From positions 1,550,001-1,614,000 of the forward strand of contig NZ_AP027058.1 of assembly GCF_027925025.1 (NCBI RefSeq): a stretch of DNA of 64,000 nucleotides, written 5' to 3'. Origin of the DNA: Limnohabitans sp. MORI2. GTDB lineage: Bacteria; Pseudomonadota; Gammaproteobacteria; Burkholderiales; Burkholderiaceae_C. The stretch's first letter is position 1. Each line of letters starts with the position of its first letter. Positions 30,415 through 38,564 of the stretch are shown piece by piece. The notes below the pieces were generated by a model. It ran no database searches and was not told the origin of the DNA. It saw nothing but the letters and a program-made list of their open reading frames with translations. A program made the position numbers and the translations under genes.

Positions 30415-31638
30415 TTAAGAGGCCAACAAACGAACCACTTGCTCTGCAACAACACGCGCTTGGGCATCCAATGACAATAAATCATCGAGCGTGTGAGGCA
30501 CAGAGGGGGAAAGTTGTGTCAAGCTTTCTTGATTGACAGCATGGATTTGATCAAAGCGAATGCGGCGCTCCAAGAATGCGGCCACTGCGATTTCATTGGC
30601 CGCATTGAGTACGGCAGTTGTACCGCGCGGACCACGCAAAGCATCCCACGCCAAATGAATCCCAGCAAAACGTTCGGGGTGACCGTGGTCATCCAAAGCC
30701 TCAAAGGTCATCGCTGACAAGGCATGAAAATCTAAAGCTTGCGCGCCTGAATCCATGCGCTCAGGCCAGCTCAAACCGTAAGCAATTGGTACACGCATAT
30801 CAGGTGTTCCTAGCTGCGCGACCACCGACATGTCTCGGTACTGCACCATGGAATGAATGATGCTTTGTGGGTGAATCACCACCTCTAAACGCTCGGGTGG
30901 TAAGCCAAACAAATAACGCGCCTCAATCACTTCCAGCGCTTTGTTCATCATGGTGGCGGAGTCCACCGAAATTTTGCGCCCCATCACCCAATTGGGGTGT
31001 GCGCAGGCTTGCTCAGGCGTCACATCTCTGAGCGTAGCCAAATCACGCGTGCGAAACGGTCCGCCCGATGCGGTGAGAATGATTTTTTCCACACGCGCAT
31101 CCCAAGTCCCTGCATCCTCTGGCAAGGACTGAAAAATCGCGGAGTGCTCGCTATCAATCGGCAGCAGTGTGGCACCGCCTTGTTTGACAGCATCTAAAAA
31201 TACTTCAGCACCAACCACCAAAGCTTCTTTATTTGCGAGCAGCAAACGTTTGCCTGCACGTGCAGCCGCCAAGCAAGGCGACAAACCGGCAGCACCCACG
31301 ATAGCAGCCATCACGGCATCCACTTCCGGATGAGCAGCAATCTCATCCAAGGCCACAGCGCCACTGAGCACTTCGGTCGCTAAGCCTTCTGCTTTGACTT
31401 TGTCTTTGAGTTGCTGTGCAGCCTCTGCGTGAACCATCACTGCAAAGCGCGGTTTGAACTGCGCGCATTGGCGCAACATCAAATCCACTTGCGTGGCGCC
31501 AGAAAGTGCGAACACTTGAAAACGATCTGGGTGACGTGCGATGACGTCTAGGGTGTTGGTGCCAATTGAGCCTGTAGAGCCCAGCACCGTGATGTGTTGT
31601 GGCTTCATATCCGAGGATCTGCTTTTATGTTTGTCCAT
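30415..31638 (-). CDS. dxr: 1-deoxy-D-xylulose 5-phosphate reductoisomerase
   Basis: Second enzyme of the MEP isoprenoid pathway, producing MEP with NADPH. The 407-residue product has the NADPH-binding ITVLGSTGSIGTNTLD, LANKEALVVGAEVF, the metal-binding PIDSEHSAIFQ and the flexible loop with VMGRKISVDSATMMNKALE. ATG 31638 overlaps the cdsA stop (TGATG), arguing for coupling; an internal ATG at 31608 would give a start closer to most homologues and cannot be excluded. ispD and ispF of the same pathway lie at 46.5-47.7 kb. Confidence 0.95.
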   Translation of the reverse strand: MDKHKSRSSDMKPQHITVLGSTGSIGTNTLDVIARHPDRFQVFALSGATQVDLMLRQCAQFKPRFAVMVHAEAAQQLKDKVKAEGLATEVLSGAVALDEIAAHPEVDAVMAAIVGAAGLSPCLAAARAGKRLLLANKEALVVGAEVFLDAVKQGGATLLPIDSEHSAIFQSLPEDAGTWDARVEKIILTASGGPFRTRDLATLRDVTPEQACAHPNWVMGRKISVDSATMMNKALEVIEARYLFGLPPERLEVVIHPQSIIHSMVQYRDMSVVAQLGTPDMRVPIAYGLSWPERMDSGAQALDFHALSAMTFEALDDHGHPERFAGIHLAWDALRGPRGTTAVLNAANEIAVAAFLERRIRFDQIHAVNQESLTQLSPSVPHTLDDLLSLDAQARVVAEQVVRLLAS

Positions 31639-32474
31639 CACACCGTTTGCGCCAACATCATGGCCAACGGTAAGGCGGGTAGTAAGGCATCCACACGGTC
31701 CAACACACCACCGTGCCCTGGCAGCAATTGGCTGCTGTCTTTCATGCCAGCACTGCGTTTAACCAGTGACTCCACCAAGTCCCCCGCCACACTCATCATG
31801 GTGAGGAACAGCGTCGCCAATACCAAGAAAGGTACGCCGCGGTTGTATAGACGGGTGTAAAGGCTCGGGGCATCCACCGCATATTGGGTGTCGATCCAAA
31901 TCCACACGCAAGCCATGAGCAACACGCCCACCATACCGCCCCACACACCTTCCCAGCTTTTGCCGGGACTGATGGCGGGAGCAAGTTTGCGGCGACCAAA
32001 CGCTCGGCCTGAAAAATAAGCAGCAATGTCGGCCATCCACACGAGGAACAACACCGACAACAAAAAGTTCACGCCTATGACCTTGGCTTGGTACATCGCC
32101 ACCCATGTGAGCCACAGCGCCAACACGCCCACCACCAAGCGCAGAACTCGTGAAATGCTGGCCCAACGATCGACGCCTTGGCGAATCAACCAGCCAGCCA
32201 CAAGCACCCAAGCAGCACCGGTGATCGTCCAAACATGGGCTGGTGCGTCATAGGCCCAGCGTGCAGACCATGTGTACAAGCACAGCATCACGCACACGGC
32301 GGCCACACGCAACGAGCCACGCATAGCAAACCCGTTCAAACGCCCCCACTCCCAAGCACCTGCAGCGATCAAGACAAGGGTCAGGCCCGCCAAAGGCTCA
32401 GCAGTATTCGCCAACAAAGCTGGCAGCAGCAGCGCCAACAAAACCAGCGCGGTGATGACGCGTTGCTTGAGCAT
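31638..32474 (-). CDS. cdsA: Phosphatidate cytidylyltransferase
   Basis: Makes CDP-diacylglycerol from CTP and phosphatidate for phospholipid synthesis. The 278-residue inner-membrane protein has about eight hydrophobic segments, the ISPGKSWEGVWGG loop and the C-terminal CDP-alcohol signature with SVAGDLVESLVKRSAGMKDSS, GHGGVLDRVD. It begins 5 bases after the frr stop; the uppS gene that normally stands between frr and cdsA is absent. Confidence 0.96.
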   Translation of the reverse strand: MLKQRVITALVLLALLLPALLANTAEPLAGLTLVLIAAGAWEWGRLNGFAMRGSLRVAAVCVMLCLYTWSARWAYDAPAHVWTITGAAWVLVAGWLIRQGVDRWASISRVLRLVVGVLALWLTWVAMYQAKVIGVNFLLSVLFLVWMADIAAYFSGRAFGRRKLAPAISPGKSWEGVWGGMVGVLLMACVWIWIDTQYAVDAPSLYTRLYNRGVPFLVLATLFLTMMSVAGDLVESLVKRSAGMKDSSQLLPGHGGVLDRVDALLPALPLAMMLAQTV

Positions 32475-32479
32475 CTGGC

Positions 32480-33040
32480 TTAGACCGCCATGATTTCTTG
32501 TTCTTTGCTGGCGATGAGTTTGTCAATCTCAGCAATGTGGCTGTCGGTCACTTTTTGGATGTCGGCTTCCGCGCGTTTTTGGTCGTCTTCAGAAGCGAGT
32601 TTGTCTTTGACCAATTTCTTCACAGATTCGTTGGCATCGCGGCGCAAATTACGCACAGCGATCTTGGCGTTTTCGCCGTCGTTGCGAACCACTTTGGTCA
32701 GCTCTTTGCGACGCTCTTCCGACATGGGTGGCATGGGTACACGAATCAACTCACCCATGGCCGATGGGTTCAAACCCAAATCGCTGTCGCGGATGGCTTT
32801 TTCAATCTTGGCAGCCATTGGTTTTTCCCAAGGCTGAACACTCAAGGTGCGCGCATCCAACAAAGACACGTTGGCCACTTGGCTGATCGGCACCATGGAA
32901 CCGTAGTAGTCGACTTGCACGCTGTCTAACAGCGACGGGCTGGGACGACCGGTGCGAATTTTGGTCAAGCTGTTGCTAAAGGCCGCAATCGATTGGCCCA
33001 TTTTTGTTTCAGTGGTTTTCTTGATATCAGCGATGGTCAT
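32480..33040 (-). CDS. frr: Ribosome recycling factor
   Basis: Splits post-termination ribosomes together with EF-G. The 186-residue product matches the family length, with the three-helix bundle (about 1-30 and 105-186) and the beta/alpha/beta domain, including [16 protein letters not shown]-like [15 protein letters not shown] and [15 protein letters not shown] lies before the ATG. It follows pyrH, as in nearly all bacteria. Confidence 0.97.
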   Translation of the reverse strand: MTIADIKKTTETKMGQSIAAFSNSLTKIRTGRPSPSLLDSVQVDYYGSMVPISQVANVSLLDARTLSVQPWEKPMAAKIEKAIRDSDLGLNPSAMGELIRVPMPPMSEERRKELTKVVRNDGENAKIAVRNLRRDANESVKKLVKDKLASEDDQKRAEADIQKVTDSHIAEIDKLIASKEQEIMAV

Positions 33041-33085
33041 GTTGTGCTCCTCAGGTAGCAGAGTGAGGTTCAGATAAATCGGAAA

Positions 33086-33808
33086 TTAGGCGTGCACCAA
33101 GGTGCCTTCGTCTTCGCCCATGACGACACGCTTGAGCGCACCGTTCTTGAAAATAGAGAACACTTTGATTGGCAATTTTTGGTCACGGCACAGCGCAAAT
33201 GCTGTGGCATCCATAATGCCGAGGTTTTGGCCAATGGCGTCGTCAAAGCTGATTTCGCTGTAACGTGTAGCGCTAGGGTCTTTCTTGGGGTCCGCGGTGT
33301 ACACACCATCCACTTTGGTGGCCTTGAGCACCATTTCTGCACCAATCTCAGCACCGCGCAAAGCCGCTGCTGTATCGGTGGTGAAGAAGGGGTTACCTGT
33401 ACCGGCGGCAAACACGACTACCTTGCCCTCTTCGAGGTATTGCAACGCCTTAGGACGAACATAAGGCTCAACCACTTGGTCAATTGCAATCGCAGACATC
33501 ACGCGTGCGGTCATGCCGGTTTTGTTCATGGCATCAGCCAAAGCCAAAGAGTTCATCACCGTGGCCAGCATACCCATGTAGTCTGCCGTAGCGCGATCCA
33601 TACCGACAGAGCCGCCCGCGACACCACGGAAGATGTTGCCGCCACCAATCACCACCGCCACTTCCACACCGAGTTGCGTGACTTCATTGACCTCGCCCAC
33701 GATGCGCTCAATCGTGGCGCGGTTAATACCGAACGCATCGTCGCCCATCAAGGCCTCCCCAGACAGCTTGAGCAAAATGCGCTTAAAGGCTGGTTGAGGT
33801 GTGGTCAT
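33086..33808 (-). CDS. pyrH: UMP kinase
   Basis: Phosphorylates UMP to UDP for nucleotide synthesis; a hexameric amino-acid-kinase-family enzyme. The 240-residue product shows [23 protein letters not shown], the [17 protein letters not shown] segment and [23 protein letters not shown] precedes the ATG. A hairpin terminator-like structure separates it from tsf. Confidence 0.97.
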   Translation of the reverse strand: MTTPQPAFKRILLKLSGEALMGDDAFGINRATIERIVGEVNEVTQLGVEVAVVIGGGNIFRGVAGGSVGMDRATADYMGMLATVMNSLALADAMNKTGMTARVMSAIAIDQVVEPYVRPKALQYLEEGKVVVFAAGTGNPFFTTDTAAALRGAEIGAEMVLKATKVDGVYTADPKKDPSATRYSEISFDDAIGQNLGIMDATAFALCRDQKLPIKVFSIFKNGALKRVVMGEDEGTLVHA

Positions 33809-33858
33809 GAAAAAGCTCCTTGATGTGTGCGGTGAAATTGATGTACGGGGGATATCAA

Positions 33859-33880
33859 AAGGGGAGCCTAAGCCCCCCTT
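33859..33880 (-). terminator. Intercistronic hairpin between tsf and pyrH
   Basis: A 9-base stem with one G-U pair (33859-33867 with 33872-33880) and a 4-base loop, followed on the minus strand by only two more T. It is a weak or partial terminator between tsf and pyrH, likely letting part of the transcript through. Confidence 0.6.
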
Positions 33881-33885
33881 GATGT

Positions 33886-34779
33886 TTAAGCAGTTTGCTT
33901 AGCGGCAGCGACTTGGGCGGCCACTTCGGCTGCAAAGTCGTCAACCTTCTTCTCAATGCCTTCGCCCACCACATACAAGGTGAAAGAAGCCACTTTGGTG
34001 TTGGCAGCCTTGAGCATTTGCTCAACGGTTTGCTTGTCGTTCTTGACGAAAGTTTGGTCAAACAAAGACACCTCTTTGAGGTACTTCTGCACAGAACCTT
34101 CCACCATCTTGGTGACGATGTCGGCAGGCTTGCCAGACTCGGCAGCTTTGGCTGCAGCTACTGAACGTTCTTTTTCGATCAAGTCAGCAGGCACATCGGC
34201 GCTGGTCAATGCCACAGGCTTCATCGCTGCCACGTGCATGGCCACATCTTTAGCCGCTGTTTCGTCGCCATCGAACTCGACCAACACACCAATGCGTGTG
34301 CCGTGCAAGTATGAAGCCAACTTGTGTGCGCCGTCGAAACGCTTGAAGCGGCGGAAGCTCATGTTCTCACCGATCTTGCCAATCAAGCCTTTGCGCACGT
34401 CTTCGAGCGTTGGGCCGAAAGTTTCTTGTTCGTAAGGCAACGCACCCAAAGCTTCAATCGAAGCTGGGTTGTGTTCAGCCACCAACTTGGCAGCGGCTTG
34501 CGCCAAAGCCAAGAAGCTGTCGTTCTTGGTCACGAAGTCAGTTTCGCAGTTCACTTCGAGCAAAGCACCTGTGTTGCCGCTGATGAAACTTGCCACGACG
34601 CCTTCGGCGGTCACGCGGCTAGAAGCCTTGCCAGCTTTGCTACCGAGCTTGACGCGCAACAACTCTTCCGCTTTGGCCATGTCACCATCGGCCTCTGTCA
34701 AAGCTTTTTTGCACTCCATCATGGGAGCGTCAGTTTTTGCGCGCAGTTCAGCGACCATGCTTGCGGTAATTGCAGCCAT
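33886..34779 (-). CDS. tsf: Elongation factor Ts
   Basis: Guanine nucleotide exchange factor for EF-Tu. The 297-residue product has the N-terminal UBA-like domain (about 1-50, [19 protein letters not shown]) and the core domain with [18 protein letters not shown] precedes the ATG. It is flanked by hairpins on both sides within the rpsB-tsf-pyrH-frr cluster. Confidence 0.97.
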   Translation of the reverse strand: MAAITASMVAELRAKTDAPMMECKKALTEADGDMAKAEELLRVKLGSKAGKASSRVTAEGVVASFISGNTGALLEVNCETDFVTKNDSFLALAQAAAKLVAEHNPASIEALGALPYEQETFGPTLEDVRKGLIGKIGENMSFRRFKRFDGAHKLASYLHGTRIGVLVEFDGDETAAKDVAMHVAAMKPVALTSADVPADLIEKERSVAAAKAAESGKPADIVTKMVEGSVQKYLKEVSLFDQTFVKNDKQTVEQMLKAANTKVASFTLYVVGEGIEKKVDDFAAEVAAQVAAAKQTA

Positions 34780-34819
34780 TTAAATTCTCCGTATTCAGTT
34801 CAAAACAATTTGGGTGTGA

Positions 34820-34844
34820 AAAAGGGGCTTCACAAGCCCCTTTT
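34820..34844 (-). terminator. Intercistronic hairpin between rpsB and tsf
   Basis: Perfect 11-base stem AAAAGGGGCTT (34820-34830) and AAGCCCCTTTT (34834-34844) with a 3-base loop and a short T-run on the minus strand. It resembles the partial terminator known between rpsB and tsf in E. coli. Confidence 0.75.
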
Positions 34845-34862
34845 CAAGCTTGGGTTGCGCGA

Positions 34863-35603
34863 TTAAGCAGCGACTTCAACAAACTCTTCGCCGCCTTCGG
34901 TCACAGCTTTGACCAAGTCGTTGGTGGCGTTGGCACGACCTTCGATGATCGCGTCAGCGATGCCGCGAGCGTACAAAGTCACAGCCTTAGAAGAGTCATC
35001 GTTACCTGGGATGATGTAGTCGATGCCTTCGGGTGAGTGGTTAGAGTCCACCACACCGATCAATGGGATACCCAACTTGCGAGCTTCAGCGATGGCAATC
35101 TTGTGGTAGCCGACGTCGATCACAAAGATCGCATCTGGCAACACAGCCATATCTTGGATGCCGCCGATGTCTTTCTCAAGCTTTTCCATTTCGCGCTTGA
35201 ACATCAGTTGTTCTTTTTTAGACAAAGCGTCCAAACCAGCTTCTTGCTGGATTTTCATATCTTTCAAACGCTTGATCGATGTCTTGACTGTTTTGAAGTT
35301 GGTCAACATGCCGCCCAACCAACGTTGGTCAACATAAGGCACGCCAGCACGTTGTGCTTCAGCGGCGACGATTTCGCGTGATTGACGCTTGGTACCGATC
35401 ATCAACACGGTGCCACGGTTCGCAGACAACTGCTTGACGAACTTGATGGCGTCTTGGAACATCGGCAACGATTTTTCCAAGTTGATGATGTGAATTTTGT
35501 TGCGGTGACCGAAGATGAACGGTGACATCTTGGGGTTCCAGAAGCGAGTTTGGTGACCAAAGTGGACGCCGGCTTCCAGCATATCGCGCATAGTGACTGA
35601 CAT
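34863..35603 (-). CDS. rpsB: 30S ribosomal protein S2
   Basis: Ribosomal protein of the small subunit, needed to bind S1. The 246-residue product starts [19 protein letters not shown] and includes [23 protein letters not shown] and the C-terminal [22 protein letters not shown] 35603 was chosen because GGAG lies 7 bases before it and it matches the family N terminus; the frame extends to 35660 without similarity. It is the first gene of the long minus-strand block. The 217-base region to the divergent dadA (35604-35820) must hold both promoters, but no consensus -35/-10 pair was convincing. Confidence 0.97.
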   Translation of the reverse strand: MSVTMRDMLEAGVHFGHQTRFWNPKMSPFIFGHRNKIHIINLEKSLPMFQDAIKFVKQLSANRGTVLMIGTKRQSREIVAAEAQRAGVPYVDQRWLGGMLTNFKTVKTSIKRLKDMKIQQEAGLDALSKKEQLMFKREMEKLEKDIGGIQDMAVLPDAIFVIDVGYHKIAIAEARKLGIPLIGVVDSNHSPEGIDYIIPGNDDSSKAVTLYARGIADAIIEGRANATNDLVKAVTEGGEEFVEVAA

Positions 35604-35820
35604 AGAGTTACTCCAAAGGTTGGGTCTAAAATCCAGCCCATCATCACCGCCAGTTTTCATTCTTGAAAAGCTTTTGGCAACACCTTGATTGGGCTGGTTT
35701 GCGAGTGATATTTATCCGAACTTGATGCAAACGCCTCAAACCTCGGAAAAACCCGATGATTCTAGCACACCCAGACATGCCCTTACCCCCCATCCACACG
35801 CCTTCAACAAGGATTTGCCC

Positions 35821-37077
35821 ATGAAGGTCGCCGTGATTGGCGCAGGCGTGATTGGCATCACCACCGCCTACGAACTAGCCACACAAGGCCACCAAGTCAG
35901 CGTTTTCGAACGCAATGGCGCAGCCGCCGAAGAGTGCAGCTTTGCCAACACTGGTGTTGCATCTGCAGGCTATGCCTCGCCGTGGGCACGTCCAGGCGTG
36001 GTCAAACACATCCTGTCGCACCTGTGGCAACGTGACACGCCGCTGCGTATTTCTAGCCCTAGCATGGCCGATTGGCGCTGGCTGTGGCAAATGCGCAAAG
36101 CCAGCAAACCCGCCACTTTCGCACGCAACCGTGCCAGCATGCTGCGCTTGGCTGAGTACAGCCATCACCGCATGCGCACGCTCACCGACACCCTCAATTT
36201 GGAGCACGAGCACAGTCAAGGCTTCATGGTGCTGCTGCGCACAGAGCGAGAAATCCAACTCATGCAAGACAGCTTGCAAGTCATGCGCGATGCAGGGCTG
36301 AGTTTCAAGACACTCGACGCCGAAGAAGCGCGTGGCATTGAGCCTGCGCTCAACCCCGAAACAACTCTGGCGCAAGCCATTCATTTTCCGGACGACGAAA
36401 TTGGCAACTGCCGCCAGTTCACGCTGCTGCTCAAGAGCGAAGCCGAAGCCTTGGGCGTGAAATTTCACTTCAACACGCCCGTACAGCCGCTCTCTAACGC
36501 GCAACCCAAAACAATTCGCACTTCTGAGCACGACATGGGGGAAAAGTTTGATGCGGTGGTTGTAAGCGCAGGCTTGGCGAGTGCGCAAATCGTTCGCCCC
36601 TTGGGGCTGCGCATTCCATTAGCTGCAGTGCACGGCTACGCCATCAGCGCAGCCGTGCGTGAACCTTTAGATGCGCCACGCAGTGGCGTCATCGACGAAC
36701 AATACAAAGTGGCCATCAGCCGCTTGGGACAACGTGTTCGTGTGTCAGGCGGTTCCGAAATTGGCGGCAACGCCAAACGCCATGACCCTGCCAGTATCAA
36801 AACGCTATACCGCGTGCTGGACAATTGGTTTCCGGGGGCGGCACGTACGCAAGACAGTGTGCAGGTGTGGAAAGGCTCGCGCCCGATGCTGCCGGATGGC
36901 CCGCCCATCGTCGGCGCCAGTGGCATCTCGGGTGTGTGGCTTAACCTCGGTCACGGCGCAAGCGGTTGGACCTTGGCTTGCGGCAGTGCCCGCGCAGTGG
37001 CAGATAGCATCAACGGCAAAAGCCCAGACATTGATTTACAAGGCCTCGGCCTTGAACGACTGCATCTTCAACGATGA
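35821..37077 (+). CDS. dadA: D-amino acid dehydrogenase small subunit
   Basis: FAD-dependent membrane-associated dehydrogenase that oxidises D-amino acids, in E. coli D-alanine, to 2-oxo acids. The 418-residue product has the N-terminal dinucleotide motif VAVIGAGVIGITTAYELA, FERNGAAAEECSFANTGVASAGYASPWA and the C-terminal FAD-binding LNLGHGASGWTLACGSA. ATG 35821 has AAGGA 7 bases upstream; the open frame before it is low-complexity and rejected. It is followed by the nnr gene with a 4-base overlap (ATGA). No alanine racemase gene adjoins it. Confidence 0.93.
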   Translation: MKVAVIGAGVIGITTAYELATQGHQVSVFERNGAAAEECSFANTGVASAGYASPWARPGVVKHILSHLWQRDTPLRISSPSMADWRWLWQMRKASKPATFARNRASMLRLAEYSHHRMRTLTDTLNLEHEHSQGFMVLLRTEREIQLMQDSLQVMRDAGLSFKTLDAEEARGIEPALNPETTLAQAIHFPDDEIGNCRQFTLLLKSEAEALGVKFHFNTPVQPLSNAQPKTIRTSEHDMGEKFDAVVVSAGLASAQIVRPLGLRIPLAAVHGYAISAAVREPLDAPRSGVIDEQYKVAISRLGQRVRVSGGSEIGGNAKRHDPASIKTLYRVLDNWFPGAARTQDSVQVWKGSRPMLPDGPPIVGASGISGVWLNLGHGASGWTLACGSARAVADSINGKSPDIDLQGLGLERLHLQR

Positions 37078-38552
37078 GCAAACTCGGCCTGACGCAACGC
37101 ATCAACAGCCAAACCAAATGGCCGCTGTACAACGTGGCGCAGACCCGAAGCATTGAGGCCGAAGCACAAGCCACCCTGCCCGCTTACACACTGATGCAAC
37201 GTGCGGGTTTGGCCACGGCACAACTGGCATTGGCGATCGCACCGCACGCACAAAAAATTTGGATTGCCTGCGGCCCTGGCAACAATGGTGGCGATGGCCT
37301 TGAAGCTGCCGTGCATTTGCAATCGTGGGGCAAACACCCTATCGTGACTTGGTTAGGCCAAGATGAACACTGCCCAGTTGACGCGCAACGCGCATGGCAA
37401 CGCGCCAAAGCAGCAGGCGTGACGTTTGCCCAGCAAATTCCCGAACAATTTGACCTAGCGATTGATGCGCTGCTTGGCATCGGCGCACAACGCAGCCCCG
37501 ATGGCGTGATGGCACAGTGGCTAGACGCATTGCAAAACACCGCGGCCCCGACGCTGTGCGTCGACATCCCCACAGGCTTGAATGCAGACACAGGTGAATG
37601 GTTGGGACCTGCCAAATCAGGCCCAACCAATTCACAGTGTCACACGCTGAGTTTGCTCACCTTAAAACCGGGTTTATTCAGCGCTGATGGGCGTGATGCA
37701 TCAGGTCAGGTTTGGTTCAACGACCTTCACGTTGAAACTACACAGGCATGCAGCGCTTGGCTACAGCAAGGCATCACAACAGCGAAACGACGATCACACA
37801 ACTCACACAAAGGTAGCTATGGTGACGTGTCGGTGATTGGTGGAGCGTCAGGCATGAGCGGCGCAGCCACTCTTGCAGCGGTCGCAGCTTTGCATGGCGG
37901 TGCAGGCCGAGTATTCACAGGCGTCTTGGATGCCTCTGCAAGACATGCCATCTCAGCAGCGCACCCACCGCTCATGGTGCGCGCACCTGAAGATTTGAAT
38001 CTCCAAACATCCACTGTCGTGTGCGGCTGCGGTGGCGGCGATGACATACACGCACTTTTGCCGAACGTGCTGTCATCCTCGCAACAACTGGTGCTCGATG
38101 CCGATGCACTCAATGCGGTGGCACGCGACACATCCCTGCAAAGCTTGTTGATCAAACGTAGCGCACGACTCAAGCCCACCGTGCTCACACCACATCCACT
38201 TGAAGCAGCACGCTTGTTGAACTGCACGACCAAGGAGGTGCAACACAACCGCATCGTTGCCGCGCAACAATTGGCTCAGCGCTTTCAGTGCGTGGTGATA
38301 CTCAAAGGCTCGGGCAGCATCATCGCCGGCCCAATGCAAACACCCGTCATCAACGGCTCTGGCAATGCCTTGCTTGCCACGGCTGGCACCGGGGATGTAC
38401 TGGCGGGTCTGGTTGGCGCGTACATCACAAGCAATCACGATGTGTTTGAAGCAACCTGCCAAGCCGTGTTTGCACACGGGCAGATAGCAGACGAATGGCC
38501 TAGCACGGGGCCTGTACTCGATGCAGCCCTACTGGCTGCATCAGTGCGTTAA
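37074..38552 (+). CDS. nnr: Bifunctional NAD(P)H-hydrate epimerase/ADP-dependent NAD(P)H-hydrate dehydratase
   Basis: Repairs damaged hydrated NADH and NADPH: the epimerase interconverts the R and S forms, and the dehydratase removes water from the S form with ADP. The 492-residue product joins the YjeF_N domain (about 20-215, WIACGPGNNGGDGLEAA, DIPTGLNADTG) and the ribokinase-like YjeF_C domain (about 235-490, GSYGDVSVIGGASGMSGA, VLDADALNA, GSGNALLATAGTGDVLAG). It starts overlapping dadA and is convergent with rnr. Confidence 0.93.
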   Translation: MSKLGLTQRINSQTKWPLYNVAQTRSIEAEAQATLPAYTLMQRAGLATAQLALAIAPHAQKIWIACGPGNNGGDGLEAAVHLQSWGKHPIVTWLGQDEHCPVDAQRAWQRAKAAGVTFAQQIPEQFDLAIDALLGIGAQRSPDGVMAQWLDALQNTAAPTLCVDIPTGLNADTGEWLGPAKSGPTNSQCHTLSLLTLKPGLFSADGRDASGQVWFNDLHVETTQACSAWLQQGITTAKRRSHNSHKGSYGDVSVIGGASGMSGAATLAAVAALHGGAGRVFTGVLDASARHAISAAHPPLMVRAPEDLNLQTSTVVCGCGGGDDIHALLPNVLSSSQQLVLDADALNAVARDTSLQSLLIKRSARLKPTVLTPHPLEAARLLNCTTKEVQHNRIVAAQQLAQRFQCVVILKGSGSIIAGPMQTPVINGSGNALLATAGTGDVLAGLVGAYITSNHDVFEATCQAVFAHGQIADEWPSTGPVLDAALLAASVR

Positions 38553-38564
38553 CACCAAAACGAC

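Noticed and set aside
35689..35820. Upstream extension of dadA
   Set aside because: Pro/Thr/His-rich residues without similarity, whereas ATG 35821 has a good ribosome-binding site and begins the FAD motif.
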